A stretch of 64,000 nucleotides of DNA from contig CAZEDB010000007.1 in assembly GCA_964510855.1 (NCBI GenBank), forward strand, positions 1-64,000, written 5' to 3'. The translations under genes were made by a program, and so were the position numbers. Origin of the DNA: UBA8828 sp964510855. GTDB taxonomy: Bacteria > Verrucomicrobiota > Verrucomicrobiia > Opitutales > UBA953. Below, one piece after another: positions 1 through 10,600 of this stretch. A model generated the notes under the pieces. The model had not been told where the DNA came from. It saw only the letters and a program-made list of their open reading frames with translations, and searched no databases. Position 1 is the first letter of the stretch. Each line of letters begins with the position of its first letter.

Positions 1-135
1 GAGCTGCGTGCCCTGCAGCGCGTTACCGGCAGCGCTACTTTTACTGAAGGCACTACCAGCACCTTCCGTCGTATTGTGCATCAGCATAGCCGGTCCTATT
101 CCCGACGCATCCAAGTGTTGGGTAACGGAGGCTAA
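1..135 (+). CDS. 3' end of an unidentified gene (partial)
   Basis: Frame 1 is open from the left edge to a TAA at 133-135 and would encode the last 44 residues of a protein rich in Ser, Arg and Thr, ending in QVLGNGG. Codon choice resembles the neighbouring genes. I do not recognise a family, and 44 codons are too few to assign one. It points the same way as the aminomutase gene 110 bases further on. The overlapping frame at 8-232 is less convincing because it has no matching start signal and unusual composition. Non-coding sequence is a real alternative. Confidence 0.3.
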   Translation, partial: ELRALQRVTGSATFTEGTTSTFRRIVHQHSRSYSRRIQVLGNGG

Positions 136-245
136 GGGGCTTTGCGTGTGCGTCGCCAGTCGTCTTGGGAGTTCAGCCGATGGGCTCAGCTTAAAGCTTC
201 CTCCAATTGCCTCGATGGCAGCTTCTGTTTAGATTGAGGGCTGTG

Positions 246-1424
246 ATGCAACCTGTCGAACCTCGCGCCCCGTGGTATAGTGGACAAGGCCTCTGGGCTG
301 ACGTCCCTGCCGCCGACTGGAACGACTGGCATTGGCAGCTGCGTCACCGTCTCACCACCTTGGCTGACCTTGAGGCACGCATAACCCTATCCCCCGAAGA
401 GCGTGCGGGCTGCCTCTTCGCTCCGGGTAAGCTAGCAATGGCGATCACGCCGCACTTCTTTAACCTTATCGATCGCGACGACCCTGATTGCCCTATTAGG
501 CGACAAGTCATCCCACGCATCGAAGAATCGGTGGTCTCGCCTGGAGAAAGTGCCGACCCAGTGGGCGAAGATGCCGACATGCCCGTCAAAGGGATTGTAC
601 ACCGCTACCCCGACCGCGTGCTCTTTCTCGTTACGGATCGTTGCGCCGCATATTGCCGTTACTGCACTCGGAGTCGGTTAGTTTCCAATGCGCAGCAATA
701 TGACTTTCACCCCGACCTCGAGGCGGGCCTCGCCTACATCGCTGCCCATCCCGAGATTCGCGATGTCTTGCTCTCAGGGGGCGACCCTTTGCTGCTTTCT
801 GACGATAAACTCGATAAGCTCTTAGGTCGTCTCCGCGCCATTCCGCACCTTGAAGTCATCCGCATTGGTTCGCGCATCCCGGTTTTCTTACCGCAGCGCA
901 TCACGCCCGCTCTCGCCGAGAGTTTGCGTCGTCACGGGCCGATTTGGATTAACATTCATACCAATCACCCACGCGAGTGTACCCTCGAGCTTGCCGCGGC
1001 CTGTGAACGCCTGGCTCTTGCCGGCGTTCCCTTAGGTAATCAATCGGTGCTGCTGCGCGGGGTGAACGATGATCCTGAGGTCATGCGCGAACTCGTGCAC
1101 CGTCTCTTAAAAATGCGCGTACGGCCTTACTACCTTTATGCCTGCGATTTAATTGAAGGCTCCGAACACCTACGTGCGCCGGTCGCTAAAGGTTTAGAAA
1201 TTATTCGCTCCTTGCGCGGTCATACCACGGGCTTCGCTGTGCCCCAGTTTGTCATCGATGCTCCAGGCGGCGGCGGCAAGATACCAATTAGCCCCGATTA
1301 CACTGAAGGCGTGCGCGAGGGTTGGATTGAACTGCGCAATTACGAAGGCCAACGCGCGTCCTATCCAGCAGGCGAAGGCTTCGCTCAGGAAGTGAAGACA
1401 CCCATCCCGCGGAACTTGGCGTAA
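246..1424 (+). CDS. kamA: Lysine 2,3-aminomutase (KamA family)
   Basis: This radical-SAM, PLP-dependent enzyme moves the amino group of L-lysine from C2 to C3, giving beta-lysine. The CxxxCxxC cluster motif is C133, C137 and C140. The PLP lysine lies in PGGGGKIP at K345. D301 and D338 fit the two aspartates that bind the substrate amino group in clostridial aminomutase; all three sites are offset by the same eight positions. The product has 392 residues, close to full-length KamA and longer than the EF-P modifying EpmB. The ATG at 246 is chosen because GAGGG lies five bases upstream; an upstream start at 207 has no such signal. The beta-lysine acetyltransferase partner (ablB) is not next to it, so its role could be osmolyte synthesis, lysine degradation or EF-P modification. 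The 3' end overlaps accA on the other strand by 40 bases. Confidence 0.85.
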   Translation: MQPVEPRAPWYSGQGLWADVPAADWNDWHWQLRHRLTTLADLEARITLSPEERAGCLFAPGKLAMAITPHFFNLIDRDDPDCPIRRQVIPRIEESVVSPGESADPVGEDADMPVKGIVHRYPDRVLFLVTDRCAAYCRYCTRSRLVSNAQQYDFHPDLEAGLAYIAAHPEIRDVLLSGGDPLLLSDDKLDKLLGRLRAIPHLEVIRIGSRIPVFLPQRITPALAESLRRHGPIWINIHTNHPRECTLELAAACERLALAGVPLGNQSVLLRGVNDDPEVMRELVHRLLKMRVRPYYLYACDLIEGSEHLRAPVAKGLEIIRSLRGHTTGFAVPQFVIDAPGGGGKIPISPDYTEGVREGWIELRNYEGQRASYPAGEGFAQEVKTPIPRNLA

Positions 1425-2350
1425 CGGCCTGCGAGTAACTTCTCGATTTTAAGTTTACCCAAGACGCTCAGGGCCTCGCGCAGCGTTTTGCGCATGCTCG
1501 ACGCCGTGATAGCAGGGTTCTCTTGGGCACCGCCTAAAGGCTCCTTAATGATGCCGTCGACCACGCCGAGACGTACGAGATTCGGAGCATCGAGCTTGAG
1601 GGCTTCGGCTGCCTTAGGGGCGTGCGCACGGTCTTTAAACAAAATCGCGGCGCAACCTTCGGGTGAGATGACCGAGTAGTAGGCGTTTTCTAAAATATAG
1701 ACGCGATCGGAGACGGCAATGCCGAGCGCGCCGCCTGAGCCGCCTTCGCCAATGACAAATGTAACAATCGGCACGCGCAGTTCGCTCATTTCACGGAGGT
1801 TAACCGCGATGGCTTCAGCGACGTGGCGTTCTTCAGAACCAATGCCAGGGAAGGCACCGGGGGTATCGACTAAGGTAATAACGGGCAGATTAAAACGTTC
1901 GGCGAGGCGCATTAAGCGCAGCGCCTTGCGGTAGCCTTCAGGGTTAGGGCAACCAAAGTTACGGCGGAGATTTTCCTTAGTATCCCGTCCTTTTTGCTGA
2001 CCGATCACGACCACGGGCTTGCCTTCAAACATGGCGGTACCTCCGACAATCGATTCATCGTCCATGAAGAGGCGGTCGCCGTGGAGCTCTTGGAAGTCTT
2101 CGAAAAGCAGTTGGATATAATCGAGCGTATAGGGGCGGCGAGGGTGGCGGGCTAGTTGTACGCGCTGCCAGGGGGTAAGGTTGCTGTAGACCTCGCGGCG
2201 GGTCTTCTCGAGTTTGTCTTCCAGCGAAGCTAGCTCCTTATTCGCATCCATCCCCGCTCCCTCAGAAGAAGCACGCAAGGCGGCGACCTTCTCCTCGATT
2301 TCCCGAATGGGCTTTTCGAATTCAAGCGTGAAGCGGGACTTGGTAGACAT
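1385..2350 (-). CDS. accA: Acetyl-CoA carboxylase carboxyltransferase subunit alpha
   Basis: The alpha subunit pairs with AccD to transfer the carboxyl group from carboxybiotin to acetyl-CoA, making malonyl-CoA for fatty acid synthesis in the cytoplasm. The 321-residue length is typical. The N-terminus has the usual helical segment (LEFEKPIREIEEKV), then YTLDYIQLLF and the crotonase-type core with GGTAMFEG and GEGGSGGALGI, which shapes the oxyanion site. The start at 2350 fits the family N-terminus. No clear Shine-Dalgarno motif is visible upstream. The gene stands alone, without accD nearby, and converges on kamA with a 40-base overlap of coding sequence. Confidence 0.95.
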   Translation of the reverse strand: MSTKSRFTLEFEKPIREIEEKVAALRASSEGAGMDANKELASLEDKLEKTRREVYSNLTPWQRVQLARHPRRPYTLDYIQLLFEDFQELHGDRLFMDDESIVGGTAMFEGKPVVVIGQQKGRDTKENLRRNFGCPNPEGYRKALRLMRLAERFNLPVITLVDTPGAFPGIGSEERHVAEAIAVNLREMSELRVPIVTFVIGEGGSGGALGIAVSDRVYILENAYYSVISPEGCAAILFKDRAHAPKAAEALKLDAPNLVRLGVVDGIIKEPLGGAQENPAITASSMRKTLREALSVLGKLKIEKLLAGRYAKFRGMGVFTS

Positions 2351-2434
2351 AGCGAGCGGCGGGAGGGTCGGGTCTAGGGATAAGGGAAAATGCCGCTAAA
2401 GGGAAGCGGGTAGATGGGGCCGGTGGGGTGGGGT

Positions 2435-2448
2435 CGGCAGCGCTGCCG
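2435..2448. repeat. 14-bp perfect palindrome CGGCAGCGCTGCCG
   Basis: A perfect palindrome lies in the 144-base space between accA and tRNA-Arg. A second, weaker inverted repeat follows at 2462-2479 (ACCCAT, six-base loop, ATGGGT). Neither has a convincing T-tract on either strand, so a terminator role is uncertain. A regulator binding site or a chance palindrome is possible. Confidence 0.35.
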
Positions 2449-2494
2449 TTATCCTTCATGAACCCATTAAATCATGGGTATATTTGGTAAAAAG

Positions 2495-2569
2495 TGGCGG
2501 GCCCGTAGGGATTCGAACCCCAAACGTCTGATCCGTAGTCAGAAGTGATATCCATTTCACCACGGGCCC
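2495..2569 (-). tRNA. tRNA-Arg (anticodon ACG)
   Basis: The minus strand folds as a full cloverleaf. The acceptor arm pairs GGGCCCG with CGGGCCC over 7 bp. The D stem is GTGA/TCAC and the anticodon stem TCTGA/TCAGA encloses the loop CTACGGA with anticodon ACG. The T loop is TTCGAAT. Discriminator G is followed by an encoded CCA at 2497-2495. ACG, read as ICG after deamination by TadA, decodes CGU, CGC and CGA. A CTTTTT run directly after the CCA may mark the transcript end. Confidence 0.95.
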
Positions 2570-2644
2570 GTAAAACTGTCAGGTTTTTATCAAGAGAATA
2601 GCCCACCCTAGGGGCAAGCCAAAACCTTGCCGCCCCGATGAAAC

Positions 2645-3349
2645 CTAAGCGATAGCTTGATGGAGCGCGACCGTACCGAACAAGAGTTTCTGATGAGTGA
2701 CTTGGGTGAAGCCGACAGCGCGGAGTTCGCGCTCAAGACCAGCCGCATCTGGGAACCCCGCAATACTGGCACCAAGATAACGATAAGCGGCGAGGTCGCG
2801 TGTGATCAGTGTCGCGACGAGTGGGGCGAGCAGTCGTACTTGAATCCAGTGGAAGGGAACAAACCACGGCGCGGGTTGAGAAAACTCGAGTATCAAGGCA
2901 GCGCCTCCAGGTCGAAGGACGCGACGCAGTTCGCCTAAGCCGCGTGCCCGATCTTCAAAATTACGCACGCCGTAGGCAATCGTTGCGACGTCGAGCGTAG
3001 CGTCAGCCAGCGGGAGTTTGAGACAATCTCCCGTAGCAAAGGTAAGACCTTGCGTGCCTTCACGTGCGACACGTTCACGGGCGAGTTCGAGCAGCGGCTC
3101 GCAGAAATCATAGCCTGTAACTGTGGCGCTTGCGGGCAGGGCAGCGCTTAGGGCAAAAGCGACATCGCCTGAGCCAGTGGCAAAGTCGGCTACCTTTTGC
3201 GGTTGGTGGGCCACCGCCGCGCGCACGAGGGCGTTGCGCCATCCAACACATAGACCAAAACTTAAGACGCGATTGATGAAGTCGTAGCGTTGGCTGATGC
3301 GGCCAAACATGGCTTGGACCTCTTGGGCGCGAGGAATGCCGTCACTCAT
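2645..3349 (-). CDS. menG: Demethylmenaquinone methyltransferase (MenG/UbiE family)
   Basis: This SAM-dependent methyltransferase performs the last step of menaquinone synthesis. The 234-residue product begins MSDGIPRAQEVQAMFGRI, followed by the family signature YDFINRVLSFG. The SAM-binding glycine-rich loop VADFATGSGD follows, then IAYGVRNFEDRARGLGE and LRRVLRPGG. The start at 3349 is chosen because its ATG overlaps the mnmA stop (ATGA), showing translational coupling; the longer frame to 3550 only reads into mnmA out of frame. A menD gene is present at 14.7-16.4 kb and no ubiquinone-specific gene is seen, so menG is preferred over ubiE. Confidence 0.9.
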   Translation of the reverse strand: MSDGIPRAQEVQAMFGRISQRYDFINRVLSFGLCVGWRNALVRAAVAHQPQKVADFATGSGDVAFALSAALPASATVTGYDFCEPLLELARERVAREGTQGLTFATGDCLKLPLADATLDVATIAYGVRNFEDRARGLGELRRVLRPGGAALILEFSQPAPWFVPFHWIQVRLLAPLVATLITRDLAAYRYLGASIAGFPDAAGLERELRAVGFTQVTHQKLLFGTVALHQAIA

Positions 3350-4422
3350 CGCAAGACACCGCCCCCGAGTAAGCGGTCCTCCTCGTAGAAGGCCACGACT
3401 TGTCCGGCCGCCAACCCGCGTTGACTCGAGTGGAATTGAATTTCTGCGGCATTCCCTGGCAAGGGCAGGAATTGAGCGGGGACGGGGGCATCGCGATGGC
3501 GAACGCGTGCCAGCAAGGCGTGAGGCGTGGTCACGGGCTGGTTGATCCAAGAGAGACCTTCGGCTACAGCGCGATTGGTGTAGAGTCCGGGGATACCCGG
3601 TTTATCAAAGGCCACGATGAGGGCGCGACGGGTTAAGTCTTTGGCTACAACCACGAAATGTTCGTGATCGGTATTGGAAGGTAAGCCAATGCCTTTGCGT
3701 TGTCCGAGCGTGAAGCGATGGAGCCCGCGATGTTCGCCGATAACTTTTCCTTCGGAGGTTTCTATAGGGCCGGGAGCGTCGGGGATGTGGCGCTCTAAGA
3801 AATCTTGGATACGCACTTGTCCGAGAAAACAAATGCCTTGGCTGTCTTTGCGCGCGGCATTGGGTAAACCGGCTTCGATGGCGAGGGCGCGGACTTCTGC
3901 TTTACGAAGATCGCCAACTGGGAAGCGCGCACTTTGCATCTGTTCCTGACGATTAAGGGCGAGGAAGTAAGTTTGATCTTTGTCCCGATCACGTCCCATC
4001 GCGACGGATACGGTGCCGTCGGCATGTTCTATTCGGCGGGCATAGTGGCCAGTGGCGACAGCGGCAAAACCCTCGGCGCGTGCGAGACGGAGAAAAGCAC
4101 CAAACTTCATTTCACGGTTACAAATGATATCGGGGTTAGGGGTCAGGCCTCGACGATAACCCTCCACAAGGTAATCAACCACCACCTCGCGGTAGTCCTT
4201 AATGAGGTCCACGGAGCGAAAGGGGATACCGAGGCGAGTGGCTACAGCCTCAGCCGCCTTTTGATCTTCCTCCCAGGGGCACTCGCCAGGGAAGGGTAGG
4301 CCCTCCTCATTGCGCCAGGTGCGGATATGAGCTCCCACCAGGTCGTGCCCCTCCCGCTTAAGCAGGAGGGCGGCCACGGCGCTATCTACACCGCCTGAAA
4401 GGGCTACCAAGATACGAGACAC
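3346..4422 (-). CDS. mnmA: tRNA-specific 2-thiouridylase
   Basis: MnmA inserts sulphur at position 2 of the wobble uridine in tRNA for Lys, Glu and Gln. The 358-residue protein has the PP-loop SGGVDSA at residues 9-15. The first catalytic cysteine lies in PDIICNREMKFG near residue 105 and the second in SQGICFLGQ near residue 200. The TGHYARR motif is also present. The stop codon overlaps the menG start by 4 bases. The upstream 247-base region separates it from the divergent giant surface-protein gene and probably holds promoters for both. Confidence 0.95.
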   Translation of the reverse strand: MSRILVALSGGVDSAVAALLLKREGHDLVGAHIRTWRNEEGLPFPGECPWEEDQKAAEAVATRLGIPFRSVDLIKDYREVVVDYLVEGYRRGLTPNPDIICNREMKFGAFLRLARAEGFAAVATGHYARRIEHADGTVSVAMGRDRDKDQTYFLALNRQEQMQSARFPVGDLRKAEVRALAIEAGLPNAARKDSQGICFLGQVRIQDFLERHIPDAPGPIETSEGKVIGEHRGLHRFTLGQRKGIGLPSNTDHEHFVVVAKDLTRRALIVAFDKPGIPGLYTNRAVAEGLSWINQPVTTPHALLARVRHRDAPVPAQFLPLPGNAAEIQFHSSQRGLAAGQVVAFYEEDRLLGGGVLR

Positions 4423-4620
4423 GGTTAAAAGGAAGGGTTTAAGGGGTGGGGGGCAAGCGGGTAAGCTTGAGGCCTATTTAATCCTCAGAATTGGGCTTTA
4501 AATTGGCGATTGGATCGGGGTCTGTAGGGTTTGGACAAAAGCTTTAGGCCGGTAATTTAAATAATCAAAATCTTGTAAAAAAACCGGGCTAATCGCTGGC
4601 GAATTTTTTTAACCTAACTG

Positions 4621-4669
4621 TTGCATGACAGAAATATTTGGTTAATTTTTTTCTACCCCAAGTCTATTT
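4621..4669 (+). promoter_or_regulatory. AT-rich leader and possible promoter of the giant surface-protein gene
   Basis: Upstream of the ATG at 4670 the DNA is clearly richer in A and T than the surroundings. A possible -35 (TTGCAT, 4621-4626) and -10 (TAATTT, 4643-4648) lie 16 bases apart. No Shine-Dalgarno motif precedes the ATG; the leader ends in pyrimidine-rich and T-rich sequence. The promoter boxes are weak matches, so this is tentative. Confidence 0.2.
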
Positions 4670-7600
4670 ATGCGCTCCGTCTTATCCCGGTCGTCTTTAC
4701 TCGCTGCTGCCGCACTCGTTGGCACGGCACTGTCTTCCTCCGCTGCTACCTTTTATTGGGATGGTGCAACTGTTACGGCTGATGCCACTTCACTCGGCGG
4801 CACGGGCACATGGACCGTCGGTGCTTCAGGCTGGGAGGATGGTGCGACTGCGGTTAATTGGTCGGATGCAAACGACGCAATTTTCGCTGGCACTGCGGGA
4901 ACCGTCACACTCGGCGGAAATATTTCTGCGGGCACTATCACGCTGAACACGGCTGGTTACACTTTCGCCAAAGGCGGATTCAATCTCTCACTCTCCAGTC
5001 TCTCGGGTACGGGCGGTGTTACCTTCCGCGGCGCTGGCAATGTATCAATCTCGGGCGCTAGCTCGGGTTATTCTGGTGCCGTCACTCTTGGGCCTGGCTC
5101 GGCCGCCGCCACCGATTTCTTGACCGTCGGTAACAACGCCTCGCTTGGCACCGGTACGCTCAACATGCGCGGTGGCATTCTTCAAGCCTCCACGTCGGGG
5201 CTCAATCTTTCCAACGCCATCAATGTGGCAGCGGGAGGTTTCCGGGTAGGCGGGACAAATAGCTTCACCTTAAGTGGTTTGATTTCGATGGACGGCACTT
5301 CGCGTACCTTCGCCAATTACTCCTCCAACGCATCCACTGTCACTCTGTCTGGCGGTATTAGTACGCTGTCGGGATCCGTAGTCTCGTTCGATAACGCCGC
5401 TGGCGCCGCTACAGGGGCGCCTATCGTTGTTTCTGGTGCTATTACTGGATCTGGTGCTCTCGAGAAGACGGGTGCAGGCGTCGTCACGCTTTCAGGCAAC
5501 AATACCTACACCGGGAACACTGTCGTTTCCTCCGGCACCCTCAAGGTCTCGGGCGCCGGCGCCCACCTTTACAACGGCTCCTGGACCAACTCGAACACCG
5601 TCACCATCAACACGGGCGGCACGCTCGAGCTCGATTCGTTCGCCTACCAGGGCGCGGGCGGCACCGGCCAGCTCGCCGACTACGGCGCGCGTCGCGTGAT
5701 CAATGGCGGCACCATCAACGTCGTCGGCTCGACGCACAGCTCCGGCAACAACTTCCAGGTGGCCAACGGCAGCACGGGTACCTTTAACTACAACGCCGCC
5801 GCCGGTCAGACCCTGACGCTCAGCGGCAACGGCAACGACAACATCGCCGTCGGCGGGGTGCTTACCTTCGGCGGCACCGGCAATATCACCGTTAATGAGA
5901 CCATCGACTCTAACGGCAGCAACGGCAGCATCGTCTACGCTGGTACCGGCACTCTGCAGTTAGGTGCTTTTCAAGGGATCAACTCCGTTACCACACTCAC
6001 GGCACGCTCCGGCGGTATCATCAGGCTGGCCGGTACGAACATGTTTGTCTCGGGTCACGGCGTTGCGCTTGCCGCTAATCGATCGATTGTTGCCGAAGGT
6101 ACTGGATCTGTTGTTTTTGCCGCCGATTTTCGAGTAGGTAATTTAACGCTCAATAATGGCGGTACTATTACGTCTAATATTGCAACGGGTGGTTACGGCA
6201 TCCTCTTAGCTAATAACGTTGGTGGTGCTTCGACCGTCACCGTTAGCGGTACTTATACTGCGGCAGCTCGCTTAAACGGTAGCGGTGGTATGAACATGCA
6301 GGGGGTGCAGAACTTTGCCGTCGCCGACATTAACACCACGGGAACCGATTCGGGGCAAGATCTCATCGTCTCGATGGTTCTGGCTAACCCTAATACCTCG
6401 GGGGGTGATGCCGGCGGTATTACTAAGTCTGGCGCAGGTACGATGGTGCTCACCAACACGGGCAATTCCTTTGGTGGGGCTGTTACCGTTAATGCTGGCA
6501 CGCTCATTGCTCAAGGAGTAACTGGAGGTACCAATACTACCCTCGGTGTCTCAAGTGGCTCTCGCACCGTAACCGTTAATTCTGGCGCGACCCTCGCACT
6601 CTCTGGCGCCAATGTCTTGGGCGGAGGTTCACAGACCCTGGCCAACACTATTAAAATCGTGGTCAACGGCGGCACGCTAACCAACAATAACTATAACGTC
6701 GTTGGTAATATTGACCTTAACGGTGCCGTTATGACGGCTACAGCTGGCAACGGTGGTTCCTACCAAACTTATGAGTTCAATGGTAGCACGGTGACTGTCG
6801 GTGGCTCTGCAGCTTCGACCATGTCGAGTTCCGCTGCCTCCAACGGCGGCTACCACCTCGGCGGCAACCGGACCCTCACCTTGGCGGTCGCCGATGTCAC
6901 CGCAAGCTCCGCGACGGACCTTACCGTTTCTGCTGCGTTGTTAAATGGTTCCAACGATCGCCCGGGTGCTGGTGCTCTACTAAAGACTGGCGAGGGCACG
7001 GTCCTCTTCTCGGGCTCGAATACCTACACTGGAGGTCTCACGCACCGCGCTGGTACTATTATTGCCACTAATTCTGGAGGTCTCGGTAATGGTACTGTGA
7101 CGCTCGGCGATGCCTCTACGGGCACGTCGAATATCTCCGTCCTCCTTGGCAGCGTGAATGTGGGCCGCGCAATTACTGTCAGTGCTAACGGCACGGGTAC
7201 GGTTACTCTCGGCGCCAACGGTGCCGTGGCTAATCCCGAGTTCTCTGGCCGCATCACGTTGGCTAAAGATGTCACTTTAACAGGTAGTACCAACACCGAT
7301 CGAATGACCTTCACGGGTGGTATCGACGGCACAGGAAATGTAACTGTCACGGGTCCCAACCGCGTGATGTTCCTAACCGGTGCCCACAGCTACACTGGTA
7401 ACCTGACTGTTGCTTCGGACGCTCTGCTCCAGCTGCATTGGGGAGGCGCTGCCAATACCACCAGTTATATTCCCGATGCCGCCTTGCTCACCGTTAACGG
7501 CACGCTACGCCTCGCTAAAGGGGGTGCCTCCGAAACTGTAGGCGGCTTATCGGGTACGGGTACAATTGTTGCCTTCTCCGGCTCCGATACGCTCATCGTC

Positions 7601-10600
7601 GGAAATGGTAACGCTACCGCTAGCTTTGCCGGTATTTTGGCCAACTCTGGTGCGACCCTCGCCTTTACCAAGACGGGTACGGGTACTCAGACCTTAACTG
7701 GCGCCAATACTTACACTGGTGCTACTGCTATCAATAACGGAACGCTCGCCCTCGGCACGGGTGGTTCGCTTGGAAACACCGCCGTGTCTGTCGCCTCGGG
7801 AGCAACTTTCAGTCTAGCTTCTGGCACCTCCGTCTCAGGCGCTACCTCGCTCTCGAGTGGTGCGACGCTTGTCGGCTTCGGTACTGCGGGAGTCGTCAAC
7901 GTTCAGTCGGGCGGTAAGATTATTGCAGGTAATGGAACCTCGGGCTCGCTCACGGTCGGTAACTTGACCTTCGCTGGTACCGGAGTTGTCGATATCGGTG
8001 CCTTCACTAACTATACCTCTACGGCTGCGATCACTGCTGGTACCCTCACTGCCTCTGGTACCGCTGGCTCCATTACCATCAATCTTGGCGGCGGCGGTGC
8101 GGTCAATGGTTCCTACAATCTTATTTCCTTCTCGGGCGCCTCCATTGCAGGCACCGGTCTCTCTGCATTCACACTCGGTACTAAACCGACGGCCTCCTCG
8201 CGCCAGACGGTCGAGCTCCAAGTCAATAACTCCATGCTCCAGTATGTGGTCTCAGGTGCCACACCCTACTGGACAGGTTTAGAGAGTGCCTCCTGGAGCA
8301 CCGTGTTGCTAAGCGGTGATGGCAACTGGAAGTTGGATACCACCAACGTGAAGACGGACTACGAGGCTACTGATGCGGTCGTCTTCAATGATAACGCGAC
8401 TAACCTCACTGCCACCATTGATCAAGCGAACATCACGCCTACAAGCGTGACCGTGACAGGTTCTAAGGACTTTATCTTTGATGGTGCCTTTGGTATCTCC
8501 TCGGGTCTGATTGCCAAGTCTGGCACCGGTACACTTACTATTCTCACTGCTAACGCCTTCTCGGGTGGAACGACTCTCACGGGTGGCCGCATTCGCGCAG
8601 GTACGGACACCGCTCTTGGTCAAGGTGTGGTTGCCCTCAACGGTGGCGCGCTGTCGTCAGATTCCACCTCGGCTCGTACCCTCGCCAATGCTGTGACTAT
8701 CGGTGCGGCAGTTACCCTCGGTAACGCAACGGATACCGGCGCCCTCACTCTGAGCGGCACCGTCGGCTTAGGTGGAAGTAACCGCACCCTAACCCTTGCC
8801 TCCGACGCCACGCTCTCGGGCATTGTTTCAGATGGCGGTATCACAAAGGCTGGTTCGGGAACCCTCACGCTTTCTGCGGCCAATACTTACTCGCTCGGCA
8901 CGATCATCAACGAAGGTATTCTACGGGTAGGTTCCGATACAGCTTTGGGTTTGGGAGCCGTAAGTCTCACGGGCGGCTCGCTCGACCTTAATGGCCGCAC
9001 CCTCGCCAATAATATTACGCTTACCTCAGGCTCCATCACAGGCACGGGCACCATTAACGGTTCGCTCGGCCTGGCTGGGGGAACACTCGCATGGTCCGGC
9101 CCGGACCTCGTACTGGGTGGCGTTGTATCTAACGGTACGATCACTAAGTCGGGTGATAATGCCCTTACGCTTTCCGGCGCTAACACTTACTCGGGCGGCA
9201 CTACCCTCTCGGCTGGATCCATCCGCGTTGGCTCTGCTACTGCCCTCGGCAACGGTACTCTCACGCTTTCCGGTGGTCGCCTCTCTTCGAACAACTCGAC
9301 CGCCCGTACGCTTAGCAACGCTGTCAGTCTGACTGCCTCCTCCACCTTGGGTGACTCCACACTCTCGGGTGCTTTGACGCTCTCGGGCGCCTTTGACCTC
9401 GGCGGTAACGGGCCCGTACTATCTACCGACTCTGCTGTCACCCTCTCGGGCGTCGTCTCCAATGGCACGCTGCGTAAGGCTGGCTCTGGCACGTTAACGC
9501 TCTCGGGCGCTAACACTTACACGGGCGGAACCGTCATCAATGCCGGCGTCCTCGAGTTCGCCACCGTAGCCGAAGGGTCGGCCTCTAACCTCGGTGCTGG
9601 CTCAGCCTCCACCGGCTTCATCTCCCTCGTTAACGGAACCTTGCGCTACACCGGCGCTGGTTCGGTTACCACCACACGCGAACTGTTTGCTAACAATGGT
9701 ACTGGTACCATTGATGTCTCTCAGGCCTCAGGTACGCTGACCTTTAATCCTGGCGGCGGTACGGTCAATCGGGCCTTTACTAAGTCAGGGTCTGGAACGC
9801 TCGACCTTGGTGGCACTCTCTCCATCTCGGGTTCGGGTAATACTCTTACGGTCGCCGGGGGTAATCTCATCCTTCGCTCGACTCATTCCTACACCGGTGC
9901 CACCACCATCGCAGACGGGGCGACCTTGACTCTGTCGACTGCGAACTACACCAAGGCCTTGGCCACCTCTGGTATCACGCTGGGCTCAGGCTCCACGCTC
10001 GTTGTCACGGGCTTAAACGTTCTTTACGACGCCTATGGTGAAATCCCTATCACGGTAAATGGAGGCACCATCCGTCTCTCCTACACTGGCAGTGGCTGGC
10101 ACCAACACCTTGGCGCACTGAACCTCAACGGAGGTACACTTACTGCTACCGCTACCGCCGCTCCTTTTTCCAACCAGTATTCCACGTTCGACGGCACTGT
10201 GACGGTTGCCGGCTCGTCGCGTTCCGTGATTTCGGGAGCTCAGTCCAGTTACGGTTACGCCCTTAACATGTCGGGCCTCGGTCGCGGTACCAATGTCTTT
10301 GATGTTGCCGCTACAGGTGATGCTTCTGGGGTCGACCTGCTTGTCTCGGCTCCCCTGCTTAGTGGGGGCTCGCTCACTAAGACAGGCAATGGCGTGATGT
10401 CGTTGACGGGTGCCAATACCTACACGGGTGGTACGATTATCAACGCCGGCACGCTCAGTCTAGGTCTTGCCAACACGGCCAACGGCACCATCGCGGGCGC
10501 TGTTACTGTCAATAGCGGTGCGACGCTCCGCATCGCCGCCCATGATGCCCTCGGCTATACCAATGGACGCGGTATCATCACGGTTAACTCGGGTGGCACG

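Noticed and set aside
8..232. 74-codon plus-strand frame at the left edge
   Set aside because: Its composition is odd and its frame is out of step with the frame open from base 1, which looks more coding. It also runs almost to the kamA start without a ribosome-binding site.
3350..3550. N-terminal extension of menG by 67 residues
   Set aside because: The extension overlaps mnmA in another frame and is Arg/Pro-rich. The ATGA overlap at 3346-3349 gives a better start.
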